From Atrichornis clamosus (Eukaryota > Chordata > Aves > Passeriformes > Menuridae), in contig WBMZ01011711.1 in NCBI GenBank assembly GCA_013400975.1, forward strand, positions 124,001-188,000: DNA of 64,000 nt. The letters are read 5' to 3'. Of this stretch, positions 51,280-64,000 are shown piece after piece (position 1 is the first letter of the stretch; the number at the start of each line of letters is the position of its first letter). Both the position numbers and the translations under genes were made by a program. The notes beneath the pieces are model-generated. The model did not search any database. It saw only the letters and a program-made list of their open reading frames with translations, and was not told the DNA's origin.

Positions 51280-51600
51280 AGAGCCTTTGGCGGCCCGGCG
51301 GCAGGGACGTGCTGGGGCTCGGGACTCTCCTGTCGTGGGCAGACCTGCACTGGTAACAGCCCAGCCTGGCATCCCGGGGGAAACTTCATCCGCTTCAAAC
51401 TCCTCGGCCCGTCACCTCGGGCCCTTAACGGGCATGGGGGAGAAAGCAGGAGAGGGACGTGCAGCTGCCTCTGTCCCTCTGCTGTCACGGCCTCTGTGAA
51501 CGGGGGCTGCTGCTGCCCATGCCCTGCGCAGGGATCACAGCCCGGCCCGGCCCCGGGCTGCCCGCCCCGGGGGTCCCGCGCAGGGACAGCAGATTGCAGG
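51280..51600. other. GC- and CpG-rich intronic patch
   Basis: A second CpG-dense patch with 'ggcggcccggcggcaggga' and 'cccggcccggccccgggct'. No recognisable gene product is encoded. It is a possible small intragenic CpG island. Confidence 0.3.
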
Positions 51601-53323
51601 GCAGTCTCCAGGGGCAGGAGCACTGAACAAGAGCAGGCGGACCCAAAAGGGACAGAACTCCTCCTGCTCAGTGCCGCAGGTGCACAGACCTCACTTCAGG
51701 CATTCCTGTCCTTGCAGGATGAAGGTTTTCCTGGCGCAGCCTTAGCTCTGCCGCCTGTCTACTTCGAGGACAGTGACATTTAGAAGTCAGTTCCAGGGAG
51801 GCACCAACTCCAAACACCTTTAATCCTTTGTTGACCTAAGCCAGTGCCGGCACCGTTCTTTTCTTGGCTGAGCAGCTCCCAAGTGATTCCAGGCAATTCC
51901 TGCTCCAGGCAGCTCTGTTGTCTCTGTTCCTGCCGCAGAAAGCCAGGGCAGCTCTTTTCCCAGCAGATGGGGAATCTCTGCTGGGTGTTGTCTGTACGAA
52001 CCCTCTGACTTGTGGGACTGCCTTTGACACTGCTTCAATTTCTCTTTCAGCCATCGGATGCTGTCTGAAAGCAGCACCTTGCTTTTCCTTCGCTGCTCTG
52101 CCCTATTATCTGGCTAATTTAATTTCCTTCCAGATAAACTCTTAAGAGTTTCTCTTGCAGGCAGGAGAGACAAAATTCCTCCTCTTCCACCTCTGCATCA
52201 GAACCCTCAGAGCAAGTGCTTTAGTGTTCGCTATTTGGAATTATCACACAAGTTGTGGATATAACCCAAAAATGTTTATTTTTGGTGCATGCAAATTTCT
52301 TGCATACGGAAGTTCCTATTAGAAGGGAACAAGCTGTATAAAATATTTAGCTCGAATAACTAAGATATTTAAAATACACAGATTCACTTCAGCTTTTCCT
52401 CCACACATTTGCCTGTGAACTGCAAACTGAAAAACTCGATGTGTTGGGTGCTCTTAGGACATGAAAATGAATGTTGGCTTTGACAAGGTGACATCAGGAG
52501 GAACAGTTTTACCGTGCAGGCAAAGGGAATTGGAAATGAGTCCTTTTAGTCCTGTTTACTCGGGGCTGGCTGCCTTTGCATGCAGCCTCTGCGGGTGGTG
52601 ATCCCTGGAAATATGACCCCAATTTTCCCTTGCTGTGCTGAGCCTCCTGCTGTGAGGCACATGCTGGGAAATGATGGAGGAACATGATGGGACGTGACCC
52701 ATCCCAGCCCTGGAATGCTGCCACGGGGCTGGAGCATCCTCACACCCTCCCAGCCTGGTGCCTCCCATGCCTTACTGCATCCTGAGCAGGGAGTGACATC
52801 CCCTGGCGCGTCTGTGAGATGGAACTTCACAGCTGGGGCAGGGGCTGCCCCCAGGGCTCTGGATTTCCTGCTGTGACTTGGAGCAAGGGCTCAGACCGCA
52901 AGTACCAGTGGTCACAAGTGTCACATCCAACAGCTGCGCTTGGTTTTGTGGGCAGGGGCACCCCAGCTTGTGGAGCAGCCGTGGTTGGGGTGCCCCTGGT
53001 GTGCCCCGAGGAGAGGCTGAGCCATCCCTGCTGGGGCACACGGGGGTGGAGATGGGCTGAGGGGAGCTGGGGGCACGGGGCCACTGTGGGCACAGGTGTT
53101 TCGCTGGGTGATGAGCCCAGCTCTTGGAGTTGGGTTTGCTTAGAGACACTTTTCACAGGAACTCGGTGAACTTGGAGTTGGTCCTGAGCTCAGGTGGGCT
53201 TGGAGCTACAATGGTCACATCTCCAGGAGCATCCAGCTCCTTGGTTTGGCTTTGATTTTGCTCTCAGCAAGTTGGGCTTCAGGTGCTTCTATTTGAGAAA
53301 TTCGCATTTTGTTGGTATAAATT

Positions 53324-53543
53324 AGATATTGGGAGGAAACTCTTCCCTGTGAGGGTGGGGAGGCCCTGGCACTGGTTCCCAGAGCAGCTGTGGCTGCCCC
53401 TGGATCCCTGGAAGTGTCCAAGGCCAGGCTGGACGGGGCTGGGAGCACCCTGGGATAGTGGGAGGTGTCCCTGCCCAGGGCAGGGGTGGCACTGGATGGG
53501 CTTTAAGGTCCCTTCCAACCCAAACCATTCTGGGATTCTGGGA
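53324..53543 (+). repeat. CR1 LINE 3' end (sense)
   Basis: A well preserved CR1 tail: 'agatattgggaggaaactct', 'gagggtggggaggccctggc', 'gctgtggctgcccctggat', 'gggatagtgggaggtgtcc' and 'caacccaaaccattctggga'. 5'-truncated, non-coding. Confidence 0.95.
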
Positions 53544-54062
53544 AGTGCAGGCCATTCCCTGAGCCTGGCCAGGAGCAGATCTCACCGGGAATGTCCATGA
53601 GCACTGGGGGTTGTTTGAGCACCCCAGCACTGCCAGGCTGCACAGCAACCAACCACTGAAGGGACATTTTCTGACACTAAAATCCCATCATTTCCTTCAG
53701 TGTCACCTTTCCTGTAACTGCCAGGCCCAGAATTTATAATCAAATGTTGTGACTGGTTCCCTGACGTTCCCACAGCCCTTCCACGAGGGCTCTTTGGCTG
53801 CCTTGCTGTTTGGTGCTGTCATAACTGCAATCAGCAGAACTGCTGTGATTTGTGTCTCAGACATCCCTGGGCAGTGGCCCTTGTCATCCGTAAAACTCCC
53901 TGAGCATCGCGGGTCCCGTGGGGCTGCCTGGCCCACCTGGCTCGGGGGCTGTGTCTCTGAGGGCTTGCTGACATTCCTCGGAATGTGGCTGTGTCCCCTG
54001 TGAGGAGTGCACACGGGGGGCTGCAGGAGGGCAGAGACCCCTGGATGTCCTGCAGTGAGGTA

Positions 54063-54150
54063 AAATCACAGCATCCGGTCGGGGAGGAGCCTGGGTTGGG
54101 AAGGACCTGAAGGATCACCTGGTTCCAAGCCCTGCCTGCTGAGGCAGGGT
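54063..54150 (-). repeat. CR1 3' fragment (antisense), diverged
   Basis: 'aaatcacagcatccggtcgg', then 'ctgggttgggaaggacctga' and 'aggatcacctggttccaagc' follow the order of an antisense CR1 3' end, but with more substitutions than other copies, so it is probably an older insertion. Confidence 0.65.
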
Positions 54151-55410
54151 GGGAAGGGGAGCTGGCAGGACTCCTTCCCACGGGCTGTTCCCTGCTTCCC
54201 AAACAGAAATGTGCAGTCCTTTGGAAGGACACGGCTGGGTAAAGTTGCCATTGCCTGCAACTCCCATAAATCAAACTGTCCGAGGGAACGGGAGCAGTGT
54301 TTGCATTCACCGGTGGGTCTGGGGTTTTTCAGTGAGGGTGCAGTGCTCCCAAAGGAGGGAGGTGCTGGAGGCCCTCACACACCCCTTAGACACCAGAATG
54401 TCTGAGGACACATTTGCATTCAGGTCTTTTCCCTTCCCATGTTTTGGCAAACACATAATGCAGGGGAAGCTAATTTTAATTTTTATTAAAAAGTGTTTCT
54501 CATTCTTATATTTGCACAACATAATGTAGAGAATGAGACAGAATCTTCAGATGACCTGGAAAAGCCTTCTGGGAGATTTATAAACTGTCTCCTTCATCTG
54601 TAAGAACATTTGTTTTAATTCCCATATAAAAGTGAGATAAATTGGCTTGTAATAGCATGAGTCCAAAAATATCTCAAGTTACCACTTTATTTCCATATTG
54701 CAACATAACACAATTCAGTGCATAATTAGAAATAGAATTAGAAAAGAGGAGCAGTTGCTCCTGATTAGACTGAAGGCAAAGCTTTAGCCTGCAAAAAGGA
54801 TTTCTGACTACTAAAGGAACTTCTCAAAGATGTGCAGCTCTAAGTTAAGTTGTTATATGAACTGTAAGTTCAGTTCTCATGGCCCAGCAGCTGGAAGTGT
54901 CTGCACAGAGGCCTGATCCTGCAGTGCTTTACTTCCCAGAGAAATCTCAGTTCATGCAAAATCATCCGTGGACATATTTTGTTCTATAAAAATTTCTGGT
55001 TATTAGATGTGTGTATTCCAGACCAGTCTAATTTTCTCTCAAGGTTTTGAAGGTAATTTTTGTGATTCGCATGAATAAAGCAAGAATCTGAAAAACACAA
55101 AAATCTAAAATTCAAATGGAAATCACTTATGTAAAAGAAGTGATAAAATCTAGGTGCTTTTGCATGTGAATGATGTCCTCAGGGTTGGGTTTTCTCCAGC
55201 TTCAAAGTCGATGCATTTGTAACGCAGTGAGTGAAGTTAAAATTTGTCAAAATTCAGAGTCTGCTTGAGAGAGAAGGAGATGTGAGGGTGACCCTTGGCA
55301 GTGACTTTGTCCTGCTGTCCTAGCAAATGTGGCTTCAAACCCTCCAGGGGAGTGAGCTTGGGAGACCAACATGTTGTTTTCAGAAAGCCTTGATTTCCAC
55401 TGGCAGCACG

Positions 55411-55790
55411 CAGAATCAGGGAATGGTTTGGTTGGGAGGGACCTTAAATCCCATCCCATCCCACCCCTCCCATGGGCAGGGACACCTCCCACTATCCCAG
55501 GGTGCTCCAAGCCCTGTCCAGCCTGGACTTTGACACTTCCAGGGATCCAGGGGCAGCCACAGCTGCTCTGGGCACCTGTGCCAGGGCCTCCCCACCCTCC
55601 CAGGGAACAATTCCTTCCCAATATCCCATCTATCCCTGCCCTCTGGCAGTGGGAAGCCATTCCCCATTCCCCTGTTCCTCCACCCCTTGTAAAGTCTCTC
55701 TCCATGTTTCTTGTAGCTCCTTCAGGCCCTGCAGGGCCGCGGTCAGGTCACCCCAGAGCCTCCTCTCCTCCAGCCTGAGCGAGCTCCATC
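55411..55790 (-). repeat. CR1 LINE 3' region (antisense), longest copy
   Basis: About 380 bp of antisense CR1, the longest recognisable copy: 'cagaatcagggaatggtttg' (3' end), 'gggacacctcccactatccc', 'ggcagccacagctgctctgg', 'ccattccccattcccctgt', 'gtaaagtctctctccatgt' and 'cctcctctcctccagcctga' (5' side). No reverse transcriptase frame survives. Confidence 0.95.
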
Positions 55791-57691
55791 CCAGTTCTCA
55801 TTCACGTCAAGTTCAAGCATCTCTCACTAAATCTGCATCTTAATTTCTTAATTTAATCTCAGGTTTGGGAGCTGCCAGGTTCACCAGCCAGCTGTAAAAG
55901 GCACGCATGAGTTATTAGAGCCCCATTGTCAGTTAAATCTGATCCTTTGTACTTTAAGTCACCCATTTGCATTCATCTAAAATGCTTTCCGAGAATTTAT
56001 CAGAAGAAGTGAAATAAGAAATGAAATAGTTTCACGTAAACTGCATTTTTATGTCTGACTGGTAAAACCACAAAGCAGAGATAAAACACATAAAACTGAG
56101 GCTCTGCATAATAAGCATATCTATTAGTTTCCCTTATCTTTACCAAGCTCCCATTTGTCATGAGCAGCTTTGTGTGTCACTCAGCCCGCCTTGTTCTACA
56201 AACTGCTCTTTTCTCCCCTGCCTTTTATCTCCCATCAGCATTTGCAGGGTGGGAGCTGGGCTGGTGAGGTGCTGCCAAAGACCCCTTTGATAAATGATCA
56301 TTTCACCTTCAGCCCCTTCAGAGCAGGAGAAGATGAACACCCGAGCTCCTGGGGCTCTGCTGGGTGCAGCCTTTGCAGCAGCCCGGGATTAGGGGGAGAT
56401 GTTGGATCCGAGCATCCCCAGGGTGAGTCGCCTCCCAGCCCGGCCAGTTCCCCACTGGGCAGCCCGTGATCACAGCTCAGGAGGCCGCTGGCTGCAGGGC
56501 GTGGCTCGGGGGGTCTGGAGCGATGGTGCGGGATCCCCCCTAATTAAATAGAGAAAATTGGGTAAGAGAGGTGCGGGGGCCTCCTCCCTGTGCCTCCTGC
56601 AGGGGACAGTCAGCAGTGGGTCAGGTGCAGACCCAGCGTTTTGGGGGATGCTCTCAGGGGTTTGGTGTGGAGCTGGAAGCTCCCCCAGAGGAGGCTTTAG
56701 GGACACCATGGGGGCAAGTCTGGAGACGTTTGTGTCTTTCTAAATGGGGGATTTGGAAATACCTGGGCACGGTCAACATTTTACTCTGCCATTGTATTTA
56801 TTTGTGGGGTTTTTCCATCAGAAGTTGAGACTGATTAGCACTGAATAGGAGGAGAAGAGGAAATAGTGTTCTGAAGAAACCACCCTCAGCGTGTGATGAT
56901 TGTCCCATCTCTCTGGGTTTCCTGTGTGTTTAATTTCTGAAGAGGATCCGCAGAGATGCTGCTGCCTCTTCAGCTCCCTCACACCTGTGTTGTGCTGTCT
57001 CTGTGCCTTTTACTGTGCTGAATCCTCTTAAGTCATGAGAATTGTTCTAATGTATCTATTATGTGTGTCCTCTGAAAAGACAATTTTTTAAGAAACGGGG
57101 TAAAAAAGGCTTTTCTACCCCTGTATATTTGCACAGTACATTTTTTAATCCCTGTGGTTTCTTTGAATGCTCATCTCATGGCAGTACCTATTCTCTGACT
57201 TGAAAGTATTTTTTCACAATAACAAGCACAGCTAAATGTCACGAGCACAGAAATCTTTGTGTACTCTCTGCAAAATTGTTTCAGTGAATTGTAGAGAATT
57301 AAAGTAAAAGCAAGAAAATCCCACCTTCCTCAATTTTTTAAAAGTAAGAAATTTCTCCTAACCTATGTTAATATAGTTCCTCTTCTATAACTTACAGTTC
57401 ACCTAAATTTTAATTTAGATCAGAATTATTTCAGTCCAAATCTGATCTTCCCTCTCTAAATGAATAAACAGAAGCTGTGCCATCGCTTGCTGTGGGAACT
57501 GTGTTCAGCACACGGAGGGTCTCCACACGGAGGCTGTTGGCGGGTCAGGCAGGGGATTTGTTGCTGGCTGTAGTGCGGAGGTCTCAGCTTCCCTTGGTGT
57601 TTTCCTTGGGTGCAGACCTGTTAGCCCTCGCTGTGAGGTGTGTGTTTGGTGTGGGGATGCTGCGGCCTCCCTGCCGGGCCGCCCTTGGTGA

Positions 57692-58324
<633 letters not shown>

Positions 58325-58632
58325 TGAAGATTCCCGTTTAGGGATTTTATCTGGTCCTAATGCAAATCTTGCCACCGATTTAAAAGGAAAATAGATGGAA
58401 AAGACACTTCTAGTTTCCTTAATGTGCATAGCAGGGTATAGCACAGCACGAAATTACAGACTGAGGCCATCAAATTTGATTTGCATTTGAATCTGGAAGG
58501 AGCTGAGGAAGGAGACAGCTGCACAGCTCTGCAGCACATTGCAAAGGTTTGGGCATGTCTGCAGTTTTTGTGAAAAACCAGATCTGAATGTGGAGAAATG
58601 CCCTTTCCCTGCCCGTGCTCTGCTCATCCATT

Positions 58633-58690
58633 TGCTGCTGGAATCTCTGCCACTTCCTCTCTCTTAACTGCTGCTGGAATCTCTGCCTCA
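58633..58690 (+). repeat. Direct repeat of about 19 bp, 36-bp spacing
   Basis: The phrase tgctgctggaatctctgcc occurs at 58633 and 58669, with a 17-bp C/T-rich spacer. It is a minor local duplication with no obvious function. Confidence 0.7.
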
Positions 58691-60812
58691 GAGCAGCGGC
58701 TCTGCTGTCAAAGCAGAGTGGGAGCAGGCAGCAAATCCCTGACACAGCACTTCTCCTCCTGCAGGGTTTTCCTGTGATGTCTTATCATGCAGGTACACAA
58801 AATATATTCGAACTGGAAAAACTAAATTCCTCTTTGGGATTGTCGCGTGAGCCGGGGAGGAAATGGTTGTTGTAAATTAAGGACAAGATGAGGCCTCTTC
58901 CAGTTGTGTTGGACAGAGCCGTGAGTGCAGGAGGAAATAAATGGAATTCCTGCACTGGGATGTTACCCAGTGACTCAGGGTCCTCTGCCAAGGCAAATTT
59001 CAGGAAGGGAAGGAAGGAAAAGAGAATTTGAAAGTCAGCTGGGACAGGGCAGGGGAATGTGTTGCTGGTGCCCTTCACTAATCACTGTTTTGATCAACTA
59101 AGCTGAAATTAGTTTGTCCCCCACAAAATGCAACACCTAAAAATTTCATCTCAAAACTTGAACCAAAGGAAAACTCCACAAGTTGTGATGCTGCACATCC
59201 TGTGGGACCCCCAGCCTGGGATTTCCCACCCCGGGGTCCCCTCCTGGCCTCATTCTCCTGTGCTGCATCTTATTGCTGGTTTCAGACTTCTGAGAATATT
59301 TTCCCCTCCCACCAAAGAATAGCCAGATTTTTCCTTGGGAAGGAGATATTTTTATTCAAAATAAATATTGCCCACTTCATGTTTAGTCCAGGGCCAAAAC
59401 TAGAACATGTTTTTAAGAGGCAGAAGAAGGGGCAGAGGCCCCTGGCTTGCCCAGATGTGCCACTTTTGTTTTGAGCCTTCACTCTGTGGGATTCTAAAGC
59501 ACATAAATGCATTTGTTAAGGAAATGTCCAATCTGTGAGTTTCTGGTTTTTCCCCCAGTACTGGGTCTTCACTTTTTTTTATGGTTTGGAAAAGGTATTT
59601 TCTTTTAAATGTTTTCATTATTTGCCTAGAGTTCCATCTGTTCATATTCTCAGCTGTACCATCCACTATTAGTTCACTCCCTGGGTCTGTGTGTTCATAA
59701 AAATCATTAGAAAATCAAATGAAAAAACCTTCTGCTGTACTTAAAGTATTTGTGTACATCAGTCCCAGTGTAGCTGCTGCAGTTACTGTCCTACAGCATT
59801 CCACAGGTTACTGATCCACCCCCTGATCAGGCAGCATTCATGAATGTCCCCAAAAGTAATTCACTGAACACCTGAATTGAGTTTCTTTTTCAAAGTTTGA
59901 ATATTCCGTTGAATAAAAAGTATTTACAGTTCCATGAAAATCATATTAATGAGCTTTAAAAAAAAAAAGCCATAACATCCAAGCAAAACTCCTCGAATTT
60001 CATTTTCAGTGAAATTTTGATTCTGGTGTCCACACATAAAAATAGTTTTGATGTTTTTATAACAATTTCACTTAAAAAAATATTTAACACTCTAGATAGG
60101 GAAATTTTCAGAGTTTTACCAATCAGAAAATAGGAAATACGAATTAAAAACCACCCTGGATGCATCAATTCTAGGAGCAATTTTTTCTTTTTTTTTTTAA
60201 ATCCCAAATATCTTCTTTCAAAAGGAAACCAAAGAATGTCTTTCAGTGTTTCTGTGTCAGACTGGCTTTGCTGCCCTCAGGATGGCCAGCGGTGGCCACG
60301 GGGCAGTGGGGCCTGGTCCCCTCGGGGCTGTGACCAGGGGAAGGTTCTTGGCTCCGTGCAGGGCTCCTCTGGAGCTCCCGGAGCAGGAGGAAGGGAAGTG
60401 AACGGCACAGGATTGCAGGATGAGCTGAGACTCACCAGCACCTCACGGAGAGAGCTCCGGTGCTGGCCTGGCGTGGCCCCCAGAGCCCCCTCAGGGTGTG
60501 AAAGTACAGTTGGGTTTTCCAGTTTGATTTTCTATTTCATGGGGCTGCTGCTGTTGCTTGCTCCGGTGCTGGATGCTGAGTTGCCATTTCTGTTGGAAAG
60601 ACAAAAGTATTTCCTATCTCCTGGAACCAGTCAGCAGGGAGCCACCAGCATGGGATTCATGTGCCTCCAAACACTGGGCACCCTGGGGACTGAGCCCCAA
60701 CTTGTGGCCTGGCCTACTTACATGGCAGAGCCAAACCAAAAGCAAAGTGTGGGTGGTTTTACAGAGAAATAGCCTTGGAAACATCTCCAAGATTTAGTGG
60801 ACCTTTAAAAGA

Positions 60813-60971
60813 ACAGAGCAGCTGTGGCTGCCCCATCCCTGGAAGTGTCCAAGGCCAGGGTGGACGGGGCTTGGAGCAAGCTGGGATGGTGGATGGTGGA
60901 TGGCCCGTGGCAGGGGTGGCACTGGATGATCCTGAAGATCCTTTCAATCCAAACCATCCTGTCCTTCTGTG
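60813..60971 (+). repeat. CR1 LINE 3' end (sense)
   Basis: CR1 tail from 'acagagcagctgtggctgcc' to 'caatccaaaccatcctgtcc'. The middle carries a local expansion 'gatggtggatggtggatgg' (60885-60903) replacing the usual 'gtgggaggtgtccctgcc'. Confidence 0.9.
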
Positions 60972-61860
60972 GTAATGACCTGAAGATGTGCACGCCAAGC
61001 TGGAAAGGCTCTAAGTACTTTCCCAGGGGCAGGTGATCCTCAGCAGCAGTGCCGAGCATCCTGTGGAACCACTGCACACAACTCTGGGGGAACCTGCAGG
61101 AATTCAGGCTTGGAAAAAAATGTGCAGAGCACTTGGGAGAGCTGGCTCAGGCACTGGGGGTTCAGTGTCAGTGTAAAAGAAGACACTGATTAACATCAGA
61201 GGAGAATCACTTGGAATGCAGTGACCTCCTCTCCCACCCTCAGGTGGAACAGGCACTCCCTGTGTCACCCATTTCCTTAGGATCTGTGGGAATCACAAGT
61301 TTCACAAGCTGAGCTCCCCAGCCATGCCGTGGGAGGGCTTTCATGCTGAATGGGATATATTAAGGCCAAGCTTTCCAATCCACTTAGGAAAACTCTCTTA
61401 TTCACTCCCGTTTGCCGTCTGGCATGTGCATGCTTCCACTCCCTGCACAGCTTTTCCCTGGAATGCACGTGTGCTGCAGGGTGGGACCAGCAGGATTTGG
61501 TGCCCAGCATCTCCCACCCCTGTCACGGGTTTGTTGTGCTCTCGTGTGTTTTTGGTTGAATTTCACACGGTTTGGGAAGAGGCTTCCCACGGAGTCTGGG
61601 GTGGAGCAGGAGTGAGTGCCCTGCTGGGCTGTCTGCTCGAGCTGCTGCTGCCGGAGCAGAGTGCCAGACCGGGAGAGACACGGCTGAACCTCCAGCACAT
61701 CCTTCACTTTTATTGGGATTTACATGGAATGACTCCTTTTCCCAAGCAGCTTGTTGTACTTCCCGGCTTTGCCCAACAGGAAATCAGGGAATCAGCAGCG
61801 TGGTTGTTTGGTGGGGAGGAGGTTGTGCCTCTGCAGGGCTGGATGAGCAGGGTTTGCTTT

Positions 61861-61954
61861 CATGGAACACACAGTGGTTGGGTTGGAAGGGATCTTTAAC
61901 CTGCCACTAGCCCAGATTGCTCCAAGCCCCGTCCATCCTGGCCCTGGACACTTC
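61861..61954 (-). repeat. CR1 3' fragment (antisense)
   Basis: Antisense CR1 tail: 'acacagtggttgggttggaa', 'gggatctttaacctgccact' (with a deletion), 'gctccaagccccgtccatcc' and 'tggccctggacacttcc'. It ends at 61954. Confidence 0.85.
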
Positions 61955-62599
61955 CTCTTTCAGCACTGAGTGGAATTCCTTGGCAGCTGGTTGAGCTTCC
62001 ATAGGGAAGGCCCCAGGCACCGTGTCCGTGTTCCCTGTGGTCCCTGTGGTGCTTTCCCGTGTGCTGCCAGCCCCTCTCCATCCCAGTGGCAGCCAGGGCA
62101 CTGTGTCCATCCTCACTGCCCTCCATCCCTGAGAGTGGACACCGTGTGGTTCCCATGGGAAATCTGTGGCCGTGCCTGTGGATCACGAGCACCTCCTGTC
62201 TCAGGCAGGCACTGCCGCTGCTCCCGTGCTGTGTCTGTGCTCATCCCTCGTCCTCAACACCTCTGAGGCCGTGGTGCCTCCCGCACCTTCCTCGGGAAGA
62301 CACTGAAGTGGTTGTTGGTGATGCCAGGGAAGCTGTGAGTGGGGTGGGGGCTGAACTGCACCCAAAACACCCCAGGGCCGGTTCAGGGGAGAGGAAGGAA
62401 AAGTCTCTTGGTGAGCCCCTGCTCGGTGCTCACAGGTGCCCACAGTGCTCACCTGGGCTCATCTCCTGTGCTGGTGCCTCCCAGCCTTGCCCTGCTGCAG
62501 GCCGAGCTCTGTCAGATCCATGTCACAGCTCCTGGCAGGGCAATGGGAGTTCCTTGTGACCACACTGTCCCACAAACCATGTGTTTGCTTTCCCTGTAG

Positions 62600-62670
62600 A
62601 CTGCATACCACCAGTAAGAAAGAGTGTTCAAAAATCTGTTACTTGGTACACTCTTCCACCTACTGTATAG
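62600..62670 (+). CDS. GRM7: GRM7 alternative terminal exon, 7b C terminus (coding part)
   Basis: An alternative exon giving the 7b tail of mGluR7. With the single A left by exon E it reads Asn, Cys, then IPPVRKSVQKSVTWYTLPPTV and TAG at 62668-62670 (23 residues after the shared VDPN are: Asn plus Cys plus the 21 just given). The human 7b tail that I recall has Ile instead of Leu before PPTV. The acceptor is ccctgtag with a T/C-rich tract. KSVTW fits the RVxF-type docking motif through which mGluR7b binds protein phosphatase 1 (family knowledge). The exon appears to end at 62692, before donor gtaagg, so it is a cassette of about 93 bp with a 3' untranslated remainder of 22 bp. The 7a tail exon (SPAAKKKY...) is not in the window. 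Confidence 0.95.
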
Positions 62671-62692
62671 CTTTTGCCTGCTTTCCAAAAAG
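62671..62692 (+). other. GRM7: Non-coding end of 7b exon and donor site
   Basis: After the TAG stop come 22 bases ending in AAAAAG, followed by gtaagg at 62693, a good donor. If used, the exon is spliced onward to the downstream last exon, which would then serve as 3' UTR in the 7b transcript, as in mammals. The alternative is that the exon runs on as a terminal exon, but no polyadenylation signal is obvious close by. Confidence 0.7.
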
Positions 62693-64000
62693 GTAAGGAA
62701 AATCGAGCTTCTTATTATTTTATTCTCAAATTATGCTTATGGTGATGATGATGATTCTTATTATTATCTACATAATTATATGAGGAGTGTTCTTTAGTGC
62801 AGCTATGTTAAAACAAATATCTCACTCAAAAATTGTTCACAAATCCATTACCAAAAGCTGCCATGGGAAGGTTTTCCTGGGAAAGGGGAGACCCCTGACG
62901 TGGGTGATGCCAATCCCTCTGTGGGAATCCCTGAGCACCAGCACTGAGAGGTCTCCTGCTTCCCACCACTGGAGGTGGATCCCAGTAAAGCCTTTGAAGA
63001 TGGAGATATTCGATAACCATTTAAAAAAGGAGCGAACAAGTGATCAAAAGTTACTTCTGGCCACCAGATCTGACAACTAACAAAGTGTTTCTGAGTCATC
63101 TCCAGCATCTCAACCCACAGGGTTGCCTGGCAGCAAAAAAATAATGTTTGCCAATGTGTGAGCAACTCTCTTTACTCTAAAATTGTAAATGGCTCCAAAA
63201 AGTTTGCAAAAGCTTCTTTTCCCCATGGGCAGCCCCATGACCCCTTCCTGCTGTGGAACCACGGGTGAACAATTTTTGAGGGCTGGCTTTTCCTGGGTGT
63301 TGTGGCTGCCTGGTGGTGATCTGGTGCTGTGTGAGCTCATTTGGTGTTTGTGGCTGCATCAGCCAGGAATTCCTGCTTTACCAGGGCAATTAGAGGAATG
63401 AAAAGCCTCTGATATTGGAGAGAAATGACTTCCAACCATTAATAAATATTTCTCACAATTCCATGTGCGCTCCGGGGGCTTTGCCCAGGTACCAGAGGGC
63501 CTGACCTGGTTCCTGTGTGCTGTGCACTGAGGGCTGGAAAAATCCCTGTATTCAGCCTCCAGAATGTTTAGCTGGGCCCTAATAGGCGAGAACTTCTATC
63601 AGCAAAGGTAGGAGTGTTCCCTGAATTGAGTCTCTGAGTCACAGGAGAAGAAATTACCAATATCTCTGGCTGGTGTAAATTGCCCCAGCTCCAGCATCAA
63701 TTCAGTCCTTGCTGAGTGTTCAAATTGGTTTTTATTGTATTTGAATCAGGGCCATTATGCCAACTCACAGCTCAGGCAGAAAGGCTGATTTAAGGTGTGA
63801 AGCTCTTCATGAACCCCGGGATGACCTGGAGCATCCAAGGGCTGGAGCTGGGAAGGGCTGGGCTGGAGGGAAGTGGAACAAAGCAGTCGAGGAGGAGAGG
63901 GGGCCACTCAAAGTATTACTGCAAATGAAACAGGAAAGAGGAAAGGGCAGCTGTGTGAAGATGAAATTGCTAAAGGAAGGAGATGAGAAAGAGAGAGGTG
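62693..64000 (+). other. GRM7: GRM7 intron after 7b exon (partial)
   Basis: No further exon is visible to the window end. A search by eye for the 7a tail coding sequence (AAKKKYVSYNN) found none. There is a simple AT-rich run at 62700-62800 (tgatgatgatga, ttattattat) and otherwise ordinary intronic sequence. Confidence 0.8.

Overview
The window is vertebrate, almost certainly avian, nuclear DNA lying wholly inside one gene: the 3' half of GRM7 (metabotropic glutamate receptor 7, a group III, Gi/o-coupled class C GPCR), transcribed on the + strand. Five constitutive coding exons (7716-7856, 14128-14328, 19650-19789, 34591-35526, 57719-57965) and one alternative terminal exon (62600-62692) are supported by uninterrupted reading frames, GT-AG splice sites, matching intron phases and recognisable protein sequence. 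The exon lengths (141, 201, 140, 936 and 247 bp) fit the group III mGluR pattern. The first exons of the gene and the usual last exon (7a tail) are not present and must lie to the left and right.

Organism: many short 5'-truncated CR1 LINE copies (about 18, both orientations), with no Alu- or L1-like mammalian repeats and short introns, point to a bird. The CR1 variant with the phrase 'ggtggcactggatgggctttaaggtccc' split over several copies resembles copies I associate with songbirds, so a passerine is my best guess (inference).

Layout: 1-7715 intron; exon A, end of the ligand-binding domain; 7857-14127 intron; exon B, which carries the glutamate-contacting Lys; 14329-19649 intron that begins directly with a C-rich 112-bp minisatellite; exon C; 19790-34590 intron; the large exon D with the cysteine-rich domain and TM1-TM6; 35527-57718 intron, containing a cluster of tandem arrays at 37.3-41.6 kb and two perfect RFX X-box motifs (40372 and 48155); exon E with TM7 and the cytoplasmic tail; 57966-62599 intron; the 7b tail exon; then 1.3 kb of intron.

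How it works together: exons A-C complete the extracellular Venus-flytrap lobe, D links it through the nine-cysteine domain to the membrane bundle, E supplies the calmodulin/G-beta-gamma-binding tail, and the choice between the 62600 exon and the off-window exon sets the extreme C terminus (7b versus 7a) and so the scaffold and phosphatase partners. I found no second protein-coding gene, RNA gene, CRISPR array or complete mobile element. Long open frames elsewhere are by-products of tandem repeats, CR1 fragments or GC-rich DNA. The most interesting signals are an abrupt switch in third-position GC inside exon D that mirrors one in exon E, the two X-boxes, an exon-B frame that stays open through the minisatellite, and the conserved 7b exon. 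Comparisons with human GRM7 are from memory and need an alignment.
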